Shown in pieces: positions 26,665 through 37,144 of a stretch of 49,179 nt of DNA (its first letter is position 1; each line of letters starts with the position of its first letter). The position numbers and the translations under genes are program-made. The stretch comes from Xylanibacter caecicola. GTDB taxonomy: Bacteria > Bacteroidota > Bacteroidia > Bacteroidales > Bacteroidaceae. The stretch covers positions 1 through 49,179 of the forward strand of contig NZ_JABKKJ010000018.1 in the NCBI RefSeq assembly GCF_013166515.1, given 5' to 3'. The notes under the pieces are model-generated. The model was not told where the DNA came from. It saw nothing but the letters and a program-made list of their open reading frames with translations, and did not search any database.

Positions 26665-27981
26665 TCATGACTTGCCGGACACCCTATATCTATACATACG
26701 CAAACCGTATGCAGCCACCACGGCAAAGCATATTAGCGGCAGGATGAACGACACGTTGACAGCCGGAAGCGAGAATACTTCCTTCATGTCTATTACCGAA
26801 GCCTGCAAAGGAGGCAGCACGCTGCCGCCGAGTATCGCCATGATAAGACCAGCCGCACCAAACTTTGCATCGTCGCCAAGTCCCTGAAGAGCTATTCCAT
26901 ATATAGTGGGAAACATAAGAGACATACATCCGCTGATGCCCACAAGGCAATATATGCCGTAACGGTTCTGGAAGCATATAACGCCGGCGGTAAGCAGTAT
27001 TGCCCCAAAGGCAAGTATTGCGAGGAGCTTTCCGGGATTTATGTACTTAAGGAAATATGTACATATAAAACGTCCGCCGCACGACAGTGCCATGGCGCAT
27101 ATATTATACTGTTGGGAAAGCACTTCTGCATCGCGCTCACTCATGCCTTCCTGCATGAAATAGTGCGTTCCATACTGTATAATGAACGTCCAGCACATTA
27201 TCTGGGCACCCACATAGAAGAACTGGGCTATCACTCCTTCGCGATAACGCTTTATTCCGCAGATGCGCTTAAGCGTAGGTATGAAGTTTATGTCATGACT
27301 CTGATCGCCGTTCTTTGGCATGCGCACCAAGAAAATAACAACGAACATCACCGCTATTACGGCAGCAATGATAAGATACGGAGTTATCAGCACAGAGAGG
27401 TCTGCCTCTTTCAGCGCGTTGAACTCTGCATCGTCGAGCAATGCTCTTGCATCGGTGTCGCGCGGATCAAGACGCGCCTGTATGAAGTTCATTGCAACAT
27501 ACATGCCGAGAAGCGACCCCATGGGATTGAAACACTGTGCGAAATTAAGCCGGCGTGTCGCCGTCTCTTCCGTACCCATAAACAGGATATACGGATTACA
27601 GCTGGTTTCGAGAAAAGACAAGCCGCATGTAAGGATAAAATATGCTATGAGAAAATACTCGAAAGCTCCTATCATCTTTGCCGGAAGGAAAAGAAACGCA
27701 CCAAAAGCATAAAGACCGAGTCCCATGAGTACTCCAGATTTATACGAGAACTTGCGTATGAACATGGCGGCAGGAAACGCCATGGCAAAATAACCGCCAT
27801 AGAACGCTACTTGAACCAGCGTCCCGTCGGTGACGCTCATGCGGAATATCTTTGAAAAAGCCTTTACCATAGGGTTGGTAATGTCGTTGGCAAAGCCCCA
27901 GAGCGCGAAACATGACGTGACAAGAATAAACGGGAGGACATAACTTACCCCGTCTTTACTTAATATAGATTGTTTTGACAT
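26665..27981 (-). CDS. fucP: L-fucose:H+ symporter
   Basis: A 438-residue MFS sugar permease of the FucP family, the same length as the E. coli protein. Characteristic stretches are WGFANDITNPMVKAFSKIF near the N-terminus, FLETSCNPYIL in the fifth span region, and GRFICTYFLKYINPGK. About twelve membrane spans. I use the ATG at 27981 (MSKQSILSKDG); an in-frame ATG at 28095 adds 38 residues of unlikely sequence. It lies 206 bp after fucI with no terminator between, so the two probably form an operon. Confidence 0.93.
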   Translation of the reverse strand: MSKQSILSKDGVSYVLPFILVTSCFALWGFANDITNPMVKAFSKIFRMSVTDGTLVQVAFYGGYFAMAFPAAMFIRKFSYKSGVLMGLGLYAFGAFLFLPAKMIGAFEYFLIAYFILTCGLSFLETSCNPYILFMGTEETATRRLNFAQCFNPMGSLLGMYVAMNFIQARLDPRDTDARALLDDAEFNALKEADLSVLITPYLIIAAVIAVMFVVIFLVRMPKNGDQSHDINFIPTLKRICGIKRYREGVIAQFFYVGAQIMCWTFIIQYGTHYFMQEGMSERDAEVLSQQYNICAMALSCGGRFICTYFLKYINPGKLLAILAFGAILLTAGVICFQNRYGIYCLVGISGCMSLMFPTIYGIALQGLGDDAKFGAAGLIMAILGGSVLPPLQASVIDMKEVFSLPAVNVSFILPLICFAVVAAYGLRMYRYRVSGKS

Positions 27982-28187
27982 GCTGTATTTTATTAAGGCA
28001 TAAAAAGAAGAACGGGGTTGTGTCAATAAGGAGATAAAGGGAGACATGAGAAGATAAGAGTAGATAAAAGACGTATGCTTTATTGCCTGATCCAAGACAA
28101 TTGTCCCATATCTTCCGTGGCGTCAGCCACATAACTTCTACTATATTCCTTTATCTTCTTGTTTTTAACACAGCCCCGCCATGTTTT

Positions 28188-29960
28188 TTATTTATAGACA
28201 GGACCGAAATTCTCACATGCCCTGAAGTCCGCACCTTCCTTGTCCATACCGAAAGCGTTCCATGCGGCAGGACGGAATATCTTGTCGTCGTCCACATTGT
28301 GCATGCAAACCGGTATGCGGAGCATTGATGCAAGCGTGATAAGGTCGGCACCGATGTGTCCGTAGCTTATCGCACCATGATTGGCACCCCAGTTGTTCAT
28401 CACGGAATATACATCCTTGAAAGCGGGTTTGTCGCAAAGACGCGGCACGAACCATGTTGTAGGCCATGTGGGATCGGTACGTTTGTTGAGCACCTCGTGT
28501 ATCTCCGGATCAACGTCTGCCGTCCATCCCTCGGCGATTTGCAGCACCGGACCAAGTCCTTTCACAAGGTTCAGACGTGCCATAGTTACGGGCATTCCTC
28601 CCTTTGTAAGGAAGTTTGAAGAGAAACCTCCGCCACGGAAATAGTCTCTGTCTGCCGGACACCAGTTTGTTGCAGCAAGACAAGCCTCGGCATCCTTGTC
28701 TGTCATCTCCCAGCACTGTTTCATTACAGGATTTCCTTCGGCATCTGTACTGTATCCGGTTCCGTCAAGTGTTGTAGCTCCGGAGTTGATAAGGTGTATC
28801 ATACCGCCAGATGCACGCCCTGTAAGTTCCTTGCCTGTTACACGCTTCACAGCCTCCGGACTCCAGTATGTACGCACGTCGGAGAATATTGCGGCACGGT
28901 TTGTAAGCAGATGTTCGAACAACATCGTAAGTCCGTTGCAGCAGTCGTTCTCCGTTGCAAATACGTATGCCTCGCGTATACCGTTCCAATCGAACGATGT
29001 ATTGAGTATTGTCTCGCTAAAATCTCCGTTAGGCAGGAAGTCCGTCCACTGGCGCTGTCCCTGGAAACCGCCTGCTATGGCGTTGTGTCCCAATGCCTCT
29101 TCCTTGTATCCTGCCTCAAGCAACTTCGGGTTTCCGGTCATGAGGTCGCGGATAATCATGGTCATCTTGACAACAAACTCCCAGTCCTCGTCCTTGCCCT
29201 TGCGGTCTTTCTGCTTCTCGGGCCGGTTCTTGTCAAAGCCTTCATTGGGCACACAGTATTTCTTTGTCCAAGCCATGGCTTTCTCATACTCGTCCTTATC
29301 GTATATCCCAAGCTGTATACGGCGCAACACTTCGGTCATGTCCACCTGCTCGGCACGTATGCCAAGATATTCTTGAAGGAAGTCTGCATCGACGATACTG
29401 CCTGCTATACCCATCGCAACATTGCCCACCGAGAGGTAAGACTTGCCGCGCATTGTTGCCACAGCCTGTGCCGCACGTGCCCAGCGCAATATCTTCTCAG
29501 CAACGTCTTCGGGTATGCTGTTGTCGTCGAGGTCCTGAACGTCGTGTCCGTATATGCCGAATGCAGGCAGTCCCTTTTGTGCATGAGCTGCAAGAACGGC
29601 TGCCAGATAAACGGCACCCGGGCGCTCCGTACCGTTAAAACCCCATACGGCCTTGGGATAATGAGGGTTCATATCCATTGTTTCCGAACCGTAGCACCAG
29701 CATGATGTAACGGAGATTGTGGCTCCTACACCGCATTTCTCGAATTTCTCAGCACATGCGGCAGCCTCTGCCACACGACCTATGGTACCATCTGCTATTA
29801 CACACTCTATGGGAGAACCGTCTCCATTTCTTAAATTACCTGATATAAGTTCGGCAACTGCCTTTGCAAGATTCATTGTCTTGTCTTCAAGACTCTCGCG
29901 TATACCGCCCTGACGACCGTCAATGATAGGACGAATACCAATTTTGGGATAGTTTTTCAT
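28188..29960 (-). CDS. fucI: L-fucose isomerase
   Basis: Converts L-fucose to L-fuculose, and in the family also D-arabinose to D-ribulose, with Mn2+. Length 590 matches the family. Start [16 protein letters not shown] is typical. Metal and catalytic residues are in place: Glu in FATENDCC, Asp in [13 protein letters not shown], and His in [16 protein letters not shown]. It has its own promoter and precedes fucP. No fuculose kinase or aldolase gene is in the window, so the rest of the pathway lies elsewhere. Confidence 0.97.
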   Translation of the reverse strand: MKNYPKIGIRPIIDGRQGGIRESLEDKTMNLAKAVAELISGNLRNGDGSPIECVIADGTIGRVAEAAACAEKFEKCGVGATISVTSCWCYGSETMDMNPHYPKAVWGFNGTERPGAVYLAAVLAAHAQKGLPAFGIYGHDVQDLDDNSIPEDVAEKILRWARAAQAVATMRGKSYLSVGNVAMGIAGSIVDADFLQEYLGIRAEQVDMTEVLRRIQLGIYDKDEYEKAMAWTKKYCVPNEGFDKNRPEKQKDRKGKDEDWEFVVKMTMIIRDLMTGNPKLLEAGYKEEALGHNAIAGGFQGQRQWTDFLPNGDFSETILNTSFDWNGIREAYVFATENDCCNGLTMLFEHLLTNRAAIFSDVRTYWSPEAVKRVTGKELTGRASGGMIHLINSGATTLDGTGYSTDAEGNPVMKQCWEMTDKDAEACLAATNWCPADRDYFRGGGFSSNFLTKGGMPVTMARLNLVKGLGPVLQIAEGWTADVDPEIHEVLNKRTDPTWPTTWFVPRLCDKPAFKDVYSVMNNWGANHGAISYGHIGADLITLASMLRIPVCMHNVDDDKIFRPAAWNAFGMDKEGADFRACENFGPVYK

Positions 29961-30026
29961 TTCTTATTTAAGCTTTAAATTAATATTTATTTATCAAGAT
30001 GTTTGTCATAGGTGTTTTGTAACACA

Positions 30027-30057
30027 CAAAAATACTAATTATTCATAACAGCACAAA
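30027..30057 (-). promoter_or_regulatory. promoter of fucI-fucP
   Basis: On the minus strand TTTG (30057-30054), exactly 19 nt, then TATTTTTG (30034-30027): a full Bacteroidetes match, about 66 nt before the fucI start. It follows directly on the terminator of the GDP-fucose operon. Confidence 0.75.
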
Positions 30058-30060
30058 TAA

Positions 30061-30096
30061 AAAAGGCAGATTTCTTTAAATAAGAATCTGCCTTTT
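30061..30096 (-). terminator. terminator of the manC-gmd-fcl operon
   Basis: AAAAGGCAGATT (30061-30072) and AATCTGCCTTTT (30085-30096) form a perfect 12-bp stem with a 12-nt loop, 4 bp after the fcl stop. On the minus strand the stem ends in a T-run. Confidence 0.85.
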
Positions 30097-30099
30097 AGA

Positions 30100-31200
30100 T
30101 TATATTGTCTGATGATTGATACAAATGCCTTTTCTGTACCATTCGTACAATATTGCCACTCCGTCGTCTATATCCACGGTGTGATGCCAGCCAAGACTGT
30201 GAAGTTTTGTAACGTCTGTAAGTTTGCGCGGAGTTCCGTCCGGCTTTGTATCGTCCCACAACAAAAGTCCTTTAAAGCCTATTGTATCAACGACTTTCTC
30301 TGCCACTTCACGTATGGTGACCTCAAGTCCCGTGCCAACATTGATATGGCAATTGCGTATTTCCTTGCATCCTTCGGGATATGTATCCTTAAAATCTACA
30401 TTGAGAAGGACATGCACACTTGCATCCGCCATGTCCTCGCTCCAAAGGAACTCACGCATGGGCTTGCCTGTACCCCACAGGGTTACGGACTCGGGAGTTA
30501 TGCCGAATTTATTCAACTCTGCAAGTATCTCTTCATCGGTATTGCTTCCGCAAACACCGTTTACCGGTCTGAGGTCAAGGTCCTTGCGCACTGCATCCCA
30601 GTCTTTCTCGTTAAGACACTTCGCAAGATACACTTTTCTTATCATCGCCGGCAACACATGGCTGTTTTCCAGATGAAAGTTGTCATTGGGTCCATACAGG
30701 TTTGTCGGCATCACGGCTACATAGTTGCAGCCGTATTGTATGCTGAAACTCTCGCACATCTTCAAGCCTGCAATCTTTGCTATTGCATACGGCTCGTTTG
30801 TATATTCAAGTTCCGAAGTAAGCAATGCGTCTTCTGCCATTGGCTGACATGCCATACGTGGATAGATACATGTGCTTCCGAGAAACAGGAGTTTCTTTAC
30901 ACCATGACGAAAGCTCTCACCTATGACGTTCTGCTGTATCTGCAGGTTCTCGTAAATGAAGTCCGCGCGATACTGCAGGTTTGCCATTATACCGCCGACA
31001 TGGGCTGCCGCAAGCACTACGGCATCCGGTTGTTCTTCGTCAAAGAAAACCTTTACAGCTGCAGGATCCAACAAATCCAGTTCCTTATGGCTCCTGCCCA
31101 CAAGATTTCTGTAACCTCTTTGTTCAAGGTTGTTCCATATAGCCGAACCGACAAGCCCGTTGTGACCGGCTATATATATTTTAGATGATTTATCCAACAT
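30100..31200 (-). CDS. fcl: GDP-L-fucose synthase
   Basis: Last step of GDP-L-fucose synthesis: epimerises and reduces GDP-4-keto-6-deoxymannose with NADPH. An extended short-chain dehydrogenase of 366 residues. The nucleotide motif IAGHNGLVGSAI (10-21) and the catalytic YAIAK are present, with the LGSTCIYP strand carrying the expected Ser. It lies 3 bp after gmd. The product is used for fucosylation of surface polysaccharides and glycoproteins in Bacteroidales. Confidence 0.96.
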   Translation of the reverse strand: MLDKSSKIYIAGHNGLVGSAIWNNLEQRGYRNLVGRSHKELDLLDPAAVKVFFDEEQPDAVVLAAAHVGGIMANLQYRADFIYENLQIQQNVIGESFRHGVKKLLFLGSTCIYPRMACQPMAEDALLTSELEYTNEPYAIAKIAGLKMCESFSIQYGCNYVAVMPTNLYGPNDNFHLENSHVLPAMIRKVYLAKCLNEKDWDAVRKDLDLRPVNGVCGSNTDEEILAELNKFGITPESVTLWGTGKPMREFLWSEDMADASVHVLLNVDFKDTYPEGCKEIRNCHINVGTGLEVTIREVAEKVVDTIGFKGLLLWDDTKPDGTPRKLTDVTKLHSLGWHHTVDIDDGVAILYEWYRKGICINHQTI

Positions 31201-31203
31201 GGC

Positions 31204-32286
31204 TTAATCCTCTATCTGTGCTTTAAGATGTATCTTCTTGACGAACTTCATGTCATGCTTTACCATAATCTTTATAAGTTCGGGGAATGTTGTCTTCGTC
31301 GGGTTCCAACCTAATTGTTTCCTTGCTTTCGCAGGATTTCCAAGCAATTGTTCAACCTCACAGGGACGGAAATATTTGGGGTCGACCTCGACAAGCACTT
31401 TTCCAGTCTCCACGTCTATACCCCTTTCGTTGACGCCTTCGCCTTCCCAGCGCAGTTCCATACCCGCCTCTTTGAATGCCAGTGTACAGAACTCGCGTAC
31501 GGTATGCATCTCTCCCGTTGCAATGACAAAGTCGTCCGGTTGCGGTTGCTGAAGGATAAGCCACATGCACTCTACATAGTCACGGGCATATCCCCAGTCA
31601 CGAAGGGCGTCAAGATTACCAAGATAAAGTTTGTCCTGATAGCCCTGGGCTATACGGCACGCCGCAAGAGTTATCTTACGTGTAACGAAATTCTCACCTC
31701 TGCGCTCGCTCTCGTGATTGAACAGAATGCCGTTGCAGCAATACATGTCGTAACTTTCACGATAGTTCTTCATTATCCAGAAACCGTATAGCTTTGCAAC
31801 CGAGTACGGAGAACGCGGATAGAACGGTGTTGTCTCGCTTTGCGGCACTTCCTGAACCTTTCCGTAAAGTTCGGAAGTGGAAGCCTGATAAATGCGACAT
31901 GTATTTTCCAGTCCGCAAATACGCACGGCCTCAAGCAGTCGAAGCGTCCCTACGGCATCTGTATCAGCCGTATATTCGGGAACGTCAAACGAAACCTTTA
32001 CATGGCTTTGTGCTGCAAGATTGTATATCTCATCGGGTTTTGTCTCACCGATGATACGTATAAGAGAAGATGAATCCGTCATGTCCGCCCAATGGAGGTT
32101 GACCAAACGGGACTTTTTCATATCGCGTACCCACTCGTCAAGATACAAGTGCTCGATACGCCCTGTATTGAACGATGACGAACGGCGCAGCAATCCATGC
32201 ACCTCATAACCTTTGTCTATAAGAAACTCGGCAAGGAACGACCCGTCCTGACCCGTTATACCTGTTATCAATGCAACTTTTTTCAT
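31204..32286 (-). CDS. gmd: GDP-mannose 4,6-dehydratase
   Basis: Converts GDP-D-mannose to GDP-4-keto-6-deoxy-D-mannose. A 360-residue SDR enzyme: [16 protein letters not shown] (7-22) binds the cofactor, [17 protein letters not shown] is diagnostic of Gmd, and [10 protein letters not shown] holds the catalytic Tyr and Lys. [11 protein letters not shown] and [16 protein letters not shown] are also conserved. Middle gene of manC-gmd-fcl. Confidence 0.97.
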   Translation of the reverse strand: MKKVALITGITGQDGSFLAEFLIDKGYEVHGLLRRSSSFNTGRIEHLYLDEWVRDMKKSRLVNLHWADMTDSSSLIRIIGETKPDEIYNLAAQSHVKVSFDVPEYTADTDAVGTLRLLEAVRICGLENTCRIYQASTSELYGKVQEVPQSETTPFYPRSPYSVAKLYGFWIMKNYRESYDMYCCNGILFNHESERRGENFVTRKITLAACRIAQGYQDKLYLGNLDALRDWGYARDYVECMWLILQQPQPDDFVIATGEMHTVREFCTLAFKEAGMELRWEGEGVNERGIDVETGKVLVEVDPKYFRPCEVEQLLGNPAKARKQLGWNPTKTTFPELIKIMVKHDMKFVKKIHLKAQIED

Positions 32287-32323
32287 TTTCTTTAATTACC
32301 TGTTATATAAAAAACTATTTGAT

Positions 32324-33385
32324 TTATTCTCCTGAAAATTCCTTTATGCGCTGCTCTTCTGAAAGTTTGCATATAAGAATTTTTCCTTTTCCTTCTGCAA
32401 CGATATACCCGTCAAGTCCTTGCACCACAATCTTATTGTCGCCCAATGTATGTACAATGCAGTTATGTGTGTCAAACAACGAAACATCACTGCCTATTAT
32501 ACTGTTGCCGTCGGCATCTTTTGGCGACAACTGAAGCAGAGAACCCCAAGTGCCGAGGTCACTCCAACCAAAATCCGCAGGATATACAAATATGTCTTTT
32601 GCCTTCTCCATTATTGCGTAATCCACAGATATGTTGTCACACATCGGAAACTTACGGTCTATCTCATCCTGCTCTTTATCCGTTCCATAAACATCTATAC
32701 TCTCAAAAATATCGCTTATTGAAGGACAAAACTCACGGAACGCCTTTACGATGGTATTGACATTCCACACAAAAATACCGGCATTCCAATGGAAACTGCT
32801 GTCCTTGATATACTCACGGGCAATCTGAAGGCAGGGTTTTTCACGGAATGAGTTTACACGTAATATCTCATTGTTTGCAGACGATGGCAAAGACATGTCT
32901 GCCTGAATATATCCATAACCTGTCTCGGGACGCGTGGGTTTCATTCCGAGAGTCAATATAGCATCAGAATTTGCAGTGAAATCAAGGCTGCCTTTTATAA
33001 CCCTTTCAAACTCTTTGACATTAGTAACGATATGGTCACTAGGAGACACCACTATATTTGCACACGGATCCACCGACTTTATGCGCCAGCTTACGTATGC
33101 GATACATGGAGCCGTATTACGTCGGCAAGGCTCACAAAGGATATTGCCTTCAGGTATCTCCGGCAATTGTTGCTTGACAATATCCACATAACTCTTATTG
33201 GTGACAACCCAGACATTTGCAGGAGAACAGATTTCTTTAAAGCGGTCGAACGTAAGTTGCAATAAAGAGCGCCCTACCCCAAGCACGTCTATGAACTGTT
33301 TTGGACATTCTTTCGTACTCATCGGCCAAAATCTGCTGCCGACTCCACCTGCCATTATAACAAGATGATTGTTCATACAAGACAT
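32324..33385 (-). CDS. manC: mannose-1-phosphate guanylyltransferase
   Basis: Makes GDP-mannose from mannose-1-phosphate and GTP, feeding Gmd. The pyrophosphorylase motif is MAGGVGSRFWPMSTKECPKQ (residues 11-30). VSPSDHIV and FGWSDLGTWGSL are also conserved. At 353 residues it is the short form, without the C-terminal phosphomannose isomerase domain. First gene of the GDP-fucose operon, 37 bp before gmd. Confidence 0.95.
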   Translation of the reverse strand: MSCMNNHLVIMAGGVGSRFWPMSTKECPKQFIDVLGVGRSLLQLTFDRFKEICSPANVWVVTNKSYVDIVKQQLPEIPEGNILCEPCRRNTAPCIAYVSWRIKSVDPCANIVVSPSDHIVTNVKEFERVIKGSLDFTANSDAILTLGMKPTRPETGYGYIQADMSLPSSANNEILRVNSFREKPCLQIAREYIKDSSFHWNAGIFVWNVNTIVKAFREFCPSISDIFESIDVYGTDKEQDEIDRKFPMCDNISVDYAIMEKAKDIFVYPADFGWSDLGTWGSLLQLSPKDADGNSIIGSDVSLFDTHNCIVHTLGDNKIVVQGLDGYIVAEGKGKILICKLSEEQRIKEFSGE

Positions 33386-33413
33386 AATAATTAAATCTAA
33401 TATTAATAATGTG

Positions 33414-33510
33414 CAAATATACTTATTTTAATATTCGCAGAAAAATAATGGCAAGTGTCGGACAAAAGTCCGGTGCGCAATGGCTGTGCCAATTCTTTGA
33501 TGCAAATATA
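33414..33510 (-). promoter_or_regulatory. promoter region of manC with two -7 boxes
   Basis: On the minus strand TATATTTGCA occurs twice, at 33510-33503 and 33421-33414. The nearer one is preceded at 19 nt by TTTT. Between them is a small hairpin, CGGAC-AAAA-GTCCG (33459-33472). The use of both sites is inference. Confidence 0.5.
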
Positions 33511-33545
33511 CGAAAAAGTATTCTATACAGAACTATATATCTACA

Positions 33546-33589
33546 AAAAATACCGGTTATATGGTATATAAGTATTACCATACAACCGG
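33546..33589 (-). terminator. terminator of xylA
   Basis: 14-bp arms 33553-33566 and 33576-33589 (one mismatch or wobble), loop 9 nt, followed on the minus strand by TATTTTTTG. It lies 27 bp after the xylA stop. Confidence 0.8.
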
Positions 33590-33615
33590 ATTTATATCAA
33601 ATAGAAACTACTTTA

Positions 33616-34929
33616 TCAACAATACATGTTTACTATTGCCTCATAAAGTTCCTGCTTGCCTGAAGTCTGCTTAGGCTCACCTGTCTGCTTTGAATATGCA
33701 ACAAGTTCCTCGAGAGACATCCTGCCCTCTTCAAACTCCTTACCCTTACCTGCATCGAAAGAAGAATAGCGCTCCTTGACCATATTGCATATCGGAGAGT
33801 TCTCAATGAGATCAGCAGCATTCTCCAATGCACGCGCCATTGCATCCATTCCTGCAATATGAGCAATGAAGATATCTTCAAGGTCGGTTGAGTTGCGGCG
33901 TGTCTTCGCATCGAAGTTTGTACCGCCGTTACCAAGACCTCCATTACGGATAATCTGCATCATTGCCTGAATAAGTTCATAGTTGTCTATCGGGAACTGG
34001 TCTGTATCCCAACCGTTCTGATAATCTCCGCGGTTAGCATCGATAGAACCGAGCATGCCGTTGTCTACAGCCACTGCCAATTCGTGCTCGAATGTATGAC
34101 CGGCAAGTGTTGCATGGTTTACTTCAATATTAACCTTGAAATCTTTTTCCAGTCCATGTGCTTTCAAGAAACCAACAACTGTTTCCGTATCAACATCATA
34201 CTGATGCTTTGTCGGTTCCATTGGTTTCGGTTCAATAAGGAAAGTGCCTGTAAATCCCTTGCTGCGTGCATAGTCGCGTGCCATTGTGAGGATACGTGCC
34301 AAATGCTCTTTCTCACGTTTCTGGTCTGTATTCAACAAGCTCATATAGCCTTCACGACCGCCCCAGAATACATAATTTGTACCGCCGAGTTCGATTGTTG
34401 CGTCGATGGCATTCTTTATCTGAACGGCTGCGCGTGCAACAACATCAAAATCAGGATTTGTAGCAGCACCGTTCATATAACGTGCGTGGCTGAATACGTT
34501 TGCCGTACCCCACAGCAGTTTTATACCGGTTTCTTCCTGCTTCTTCTTCAGATATGCAACAACTTCTTTCAGATTTGCTTCATATTCTTCTATTGTGTCT
34601 GCCTCTGTGCACAGGTCTACATCATGGAAACAGTAGTATTCGATTCCCATTTTCTGCATAAACTCAAAACCGGCATCAGCCTTATCTTTGGCAGCCTGAA
34701 CCTTATCGGGGTTACCGTTCCATGGGAACTGTTTTGTTGTGCCTCCAAACTGGTCGCCACCTTCTGCACAAAGTGTATGCCACCAAGCCATTGCAAACTT
34801 CAACCAGTCCTTCATCTTCTTACCCATTACAACCTTTTCTGCGTCATAATAACGGTAAGCCATAGGATTTTTACTGTCTTTACCTTCGAACTTTATCTGT
34901 CCGATTTCTGGAAAATACTCTTTAGCCAT
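33616..34929 (-). CDS. xylA: xylose isomerase
   Basis: Interconverts D-xylose and D-xylulose. Length 437 and motifs fit the class II enzymes: YYCFHDVDL (catalytic His 102 and Asp 105), [45 protein letters not shown], and GSIDANRGD. It lies 52 bp after xylB on the same strand, forming a xylB-xylA operon with a terminator of its own. Confidence 0.97.
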   Translation of the reverse strand: MAKEYFPEIGQIKFEGKDSKNPMAYRYYDAEKVVMGKKMKDWLKFAMAWWHTLCAEGGDQFGGTTKQFPWNGNPDKVQAAKDKADAGFEFMQKMGIEYYCFHDVDLCTEADTIEEYEANLKEVVAYLKKKQEETGIKLLWGTANVFSHARYMNGAATNPDFDVVARAAVQIKNAIDATIELGGTNYVFWGGREGYMSLLNTDQKREKEHLARILTMARDYARSKGFTGTFLIEPKPMEPTKHQYDVDTETVVGFLKAHGLEKDFKVNIEVNHATLAGHTFEHELAVAVDNGMLGSIDANRGDYQNGWDTDQFPIDNYELIQAMMQIIRNGGLGNGGTNFDAKTRRNSTDLEDIFIAHIAGMDAMARALENAADLIENSPICNMVKERYSSFDAGKGKEFEEGRMSLEELVAYSKQTGEPKQTSGKQELYEAIVNMYC

Positions 34930-34981
34930 AATCTTGTGTTTTAATATTTATAAAAACTATATTATTACTTAGTATCGTGTT

Positions 34982-36481
34982 TTAATTCTTGATCATGCTC
35001 TCCAACCGGCATTTCCACTTGGAATATGCTTCAAGATATTCTGAACGCAAGTGCTCATCGGGTTCTATGACGGCAAGCTTGTTCAATGTGGCAAAAGCTT
35101 CATCGTTGTTCTTGTATATGCCGCAACCTATGCCGGCGCCTTTTGCAGCACCGATGCTTCCGTCTGTCTCATACAGCTCGATTGTAGCACCGCTTACTCC
35201 AGCCAGTGTATCGCGGAACAACTTGCTCAGGAACATATTTGCCTTTCCTGCATGTATCTTACGTATATCCATGCCCATCTGCTGCATTATCTCCATTCCA
35301 TAACAGAAACTGAACACTATGCCTTCCTGTGCGGCACGCATAAGATGAGCCTTGCCGTGCTTGTTGAAGTTTATGCCGTTGACAGAACATCCCACTTCAC
35401 GGTTTTCCAACACTCTTTCCGCACCATTGCCAAACGGAATAATAGTGACGCCATCGCTTCCAATCGAAACAGAATCTGTCATTTCGTTCATTTCTGCATA
35501 TGATATACCCTCTGGCGCGATATTCCTTCTTACCCAGGCATTCAATATACCGGTACCGTTTATACAAAGCAACACTCCAAGACGGTCAAGGTCTTTCGAG
35601 TAGTTTACATGGGCAAACGTATTGACACGGCTCTTCTTATCATAGTTTATGTCACCCAAAACGCCATATACCACACCAGATGTTCCTGCCGTAGATGCAA
35701 TCTCGCCCGGATTAAAAACATTCAGACTGAGAGCGTTGTTGGGCTGGTCGCCGGCACGATAACTTACCGGAGTTCCTTCTGCAAGCCCCAGCTCTGCAGC
35801 GGCAACGGCGTTTATCTCACCCTGAATGCTGAAAGTCGGGACAATATCGGGCACCATTTTGCTGTCAAAGCCATAATAATCCAACAGGAAATCTGCCGGT
35901 TTCTTTGTCTTAAAGTCCCAAAGCATGCCCTCGCTAAGTCCGCTTATCGTAGTATTTGCTACACCGGTCAAGCGCATGGCGATATAGTCTCCGGGCAACA
36001 TGAACTTGTCTATACGCTCGAACGTCTGCGGCTCGTTCTCCTTTACCCACGCCAGTTTGGCAGCCGTAAAGTTGCCGGGCGAATTCAACAGATGCGAAAG
36101 GCACTGCTCAGAACCAATCTCGTTGAAAGCCTTGTCGCCATAGGGAACAGCCCGCGAGTCACACCATATTATAGAAGGTCTTAAAACCTGTTGTTCTTTG
36201 TCTACACAAACAAGACCATGCATCTGATATGAAATACCCACTGCCTTTATGTCAGAACCTTTGACATTTGCATCCGACATGATCTTCTTAATACTCAACT
36301 TGGCGTTATCCCACCACATTTGAGGCTCTTGTTCTGCCCATCCTATCTTCTTAGCCATTATCGGAGCTTCTTTCTCCGGATAGAAAGCGGAAGCTGCACA
36401 CAGACCATTATCAATATCGACAAGCGATGCCTTTACAGACGAACTGCCGATATCAAGTCCTAATAAATATTGTTTTGACAT
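34982..36481 (-). CDS. xylB: xylulokinase (FGGY family)
   Basis: Phosphorylates D-xylulose to the 5-phosphate for the pentose-phosphate pathway. A 499-residue FGGY kinase: N-terminal LLGLDIGSSSVKASLVD (phosphate 1 motif), VGISYQMHGLV, RPSIIWCDSR, and the C-terminal GASGATIELY-type nucleotide site. First gene of the operon. No transporter or regulator of xylose use is adjacent, and I could not find a standard -33/-7 promoter upstream, so it may use an activator-dependent promoter. Confidence 0.95.
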   Translation of the reverse strand: MSKQYLLGLDIGSSSVKASLVDIDNGLCAASAFYPEKEAPIMAKKIGWAEQEPQMWWDNAKLSIKKIMSDANVKGSDIKAVGISYQMHGLVCVDKEQQVLRPSIIWCDSRAVPYGDKAFNEIGSEQCLSHLLNSPGNFTAAKLAWVKENEPQTFERIDKFMLPGDYIAMRLTGVANTTISGLSEGMLWDFKTKKPADFLLDYYGFDSKMVPDIVPTFSIQGEINAVAAAELGLAEGTPVSYRAGDQPNNALSLNVFNPGEIASTAGTSGVVYGVLGDINYDKKSRVNTFAHVNYSKDLDRLGVLLCINGTGILNAWVRRNIAPEGISYAEMNEMTDSVSIGSDGVTIIPFGNGAERVLENREVGCSVNGINFNKHGKAHLMRAAQEGIVFSFCYGMEIMQQMGMDIRKIHAGKANMFLSKLFRDTLAGVSGATIELYETDGSIGAAKGAGIGCGIYKNNDEAFATLNKLAVIEPDEHLRSEYLEAYSKWKCRLESMIKN

Positions 36482-36682
36482 AATCGTAATATTACTTTAT
36501 TATACATAGTACGTACAACAAACAACATTCCCCTCCTTTTTTTACCGCTATTTTAATATATAATCATCAAACTCCGGAATATTTCCAGCTTTTCCCGCCA
36601 AGACCAACAGGCACATCAATGGCATTGACGGCACTGTCGCCATATTGATATCCCTTATATCTGTCGCGAGAAATATCCACTA

Positions 36683-36843
36683 AATGGGGTTTCCTATGAC
36701 ACTTGTGACGCTTATGACACTTTTCTATATAAAGAGCTGTGGAATATAAAATATGTATCCTTTAAAGGAAGGGTATTTATTAATATATAGAATGTTATAA
36801 GAAATGGCGTCATAATTGTCACAAGTGTCACAAATGCCATTCC
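36683..36843. repeat. MITE-like imperfect inverted repeat
   Basis: About 50 bp at each end are imperfect reverse complements. The best-kept core is TGACACTTGTGACGCTTATG (36698-36717) against its partner at about 36810-36831 (GTCATAATTGTCACAAGTGT), followed inward by CTATATA / TATATAG. The interior is A/T-rich and non-coding. The rest of 36482-36682 shows nothing I recognise. Confidence 0.6.
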
Positions 36844-36880
36844 TGATTATACCCTCCATTCCTTGCAATCTCATAAAGTG

Positions 36881-36981
36881 CGCCACTTCACACCGTAAAC
36901 CTACGCACATTGCAGCGTGATATTACGCACTTTGCAGCGTGATGTTACGCACATTACAAGCTAAAGTGGCATACTTTACGT
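36881..36981 (+). repeat. 22-bp-period degenerate repeat array D
   Basis: Five units with T-run cores at exactly 36887, 36909, 36931, 36953 and 36975. Cores read CCACTTCAC, GCACATTGC, GCACTTTGC, GCACATTAC and ATACTTTACG. The middle units also share ACGCAC and CAGCGTGAT. No open frame fits. Confidence 0.85.
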
Positions 36982-37144
36982 GAATAACGTGGATGGATAA
37001 ATCCACCAAAACCACGCGAATTATAAATTACAAATTGTCAATTATAATTTGATTTTCGTGTTATTTTGCCAAATTAAAAACGTCGTCTGAAAGTCTTGTT
37101 CTACGTATTAAAATCTGTTAATAGTAATAGTAAATGACGAACGG

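Noticed and set aside
27982..28095. 38-residue N-terminal extension of FucP
   Set aside because: The family starts at the MSKQSILSKDG position with 438 residues; the extension has no FucP-like sequence.
30112..31188. 358-codon plus-strand ORF opposite fcl
   Set aside because: Antisense to a gene with complete catalytic motifs; composition is unlike real proteins of the region.
36725..36910. 61-codon minus-strand ORF upstream of xylB
   Set aside because: It overlaps the inverted-repeat element and the start of array D, and has no coding-like pattern.
37020..37060. AATTATAA-type short inverted repeat
   Set aside because: A/T-rich simple sequence of the kind expected by chance in this gap; no further structure.
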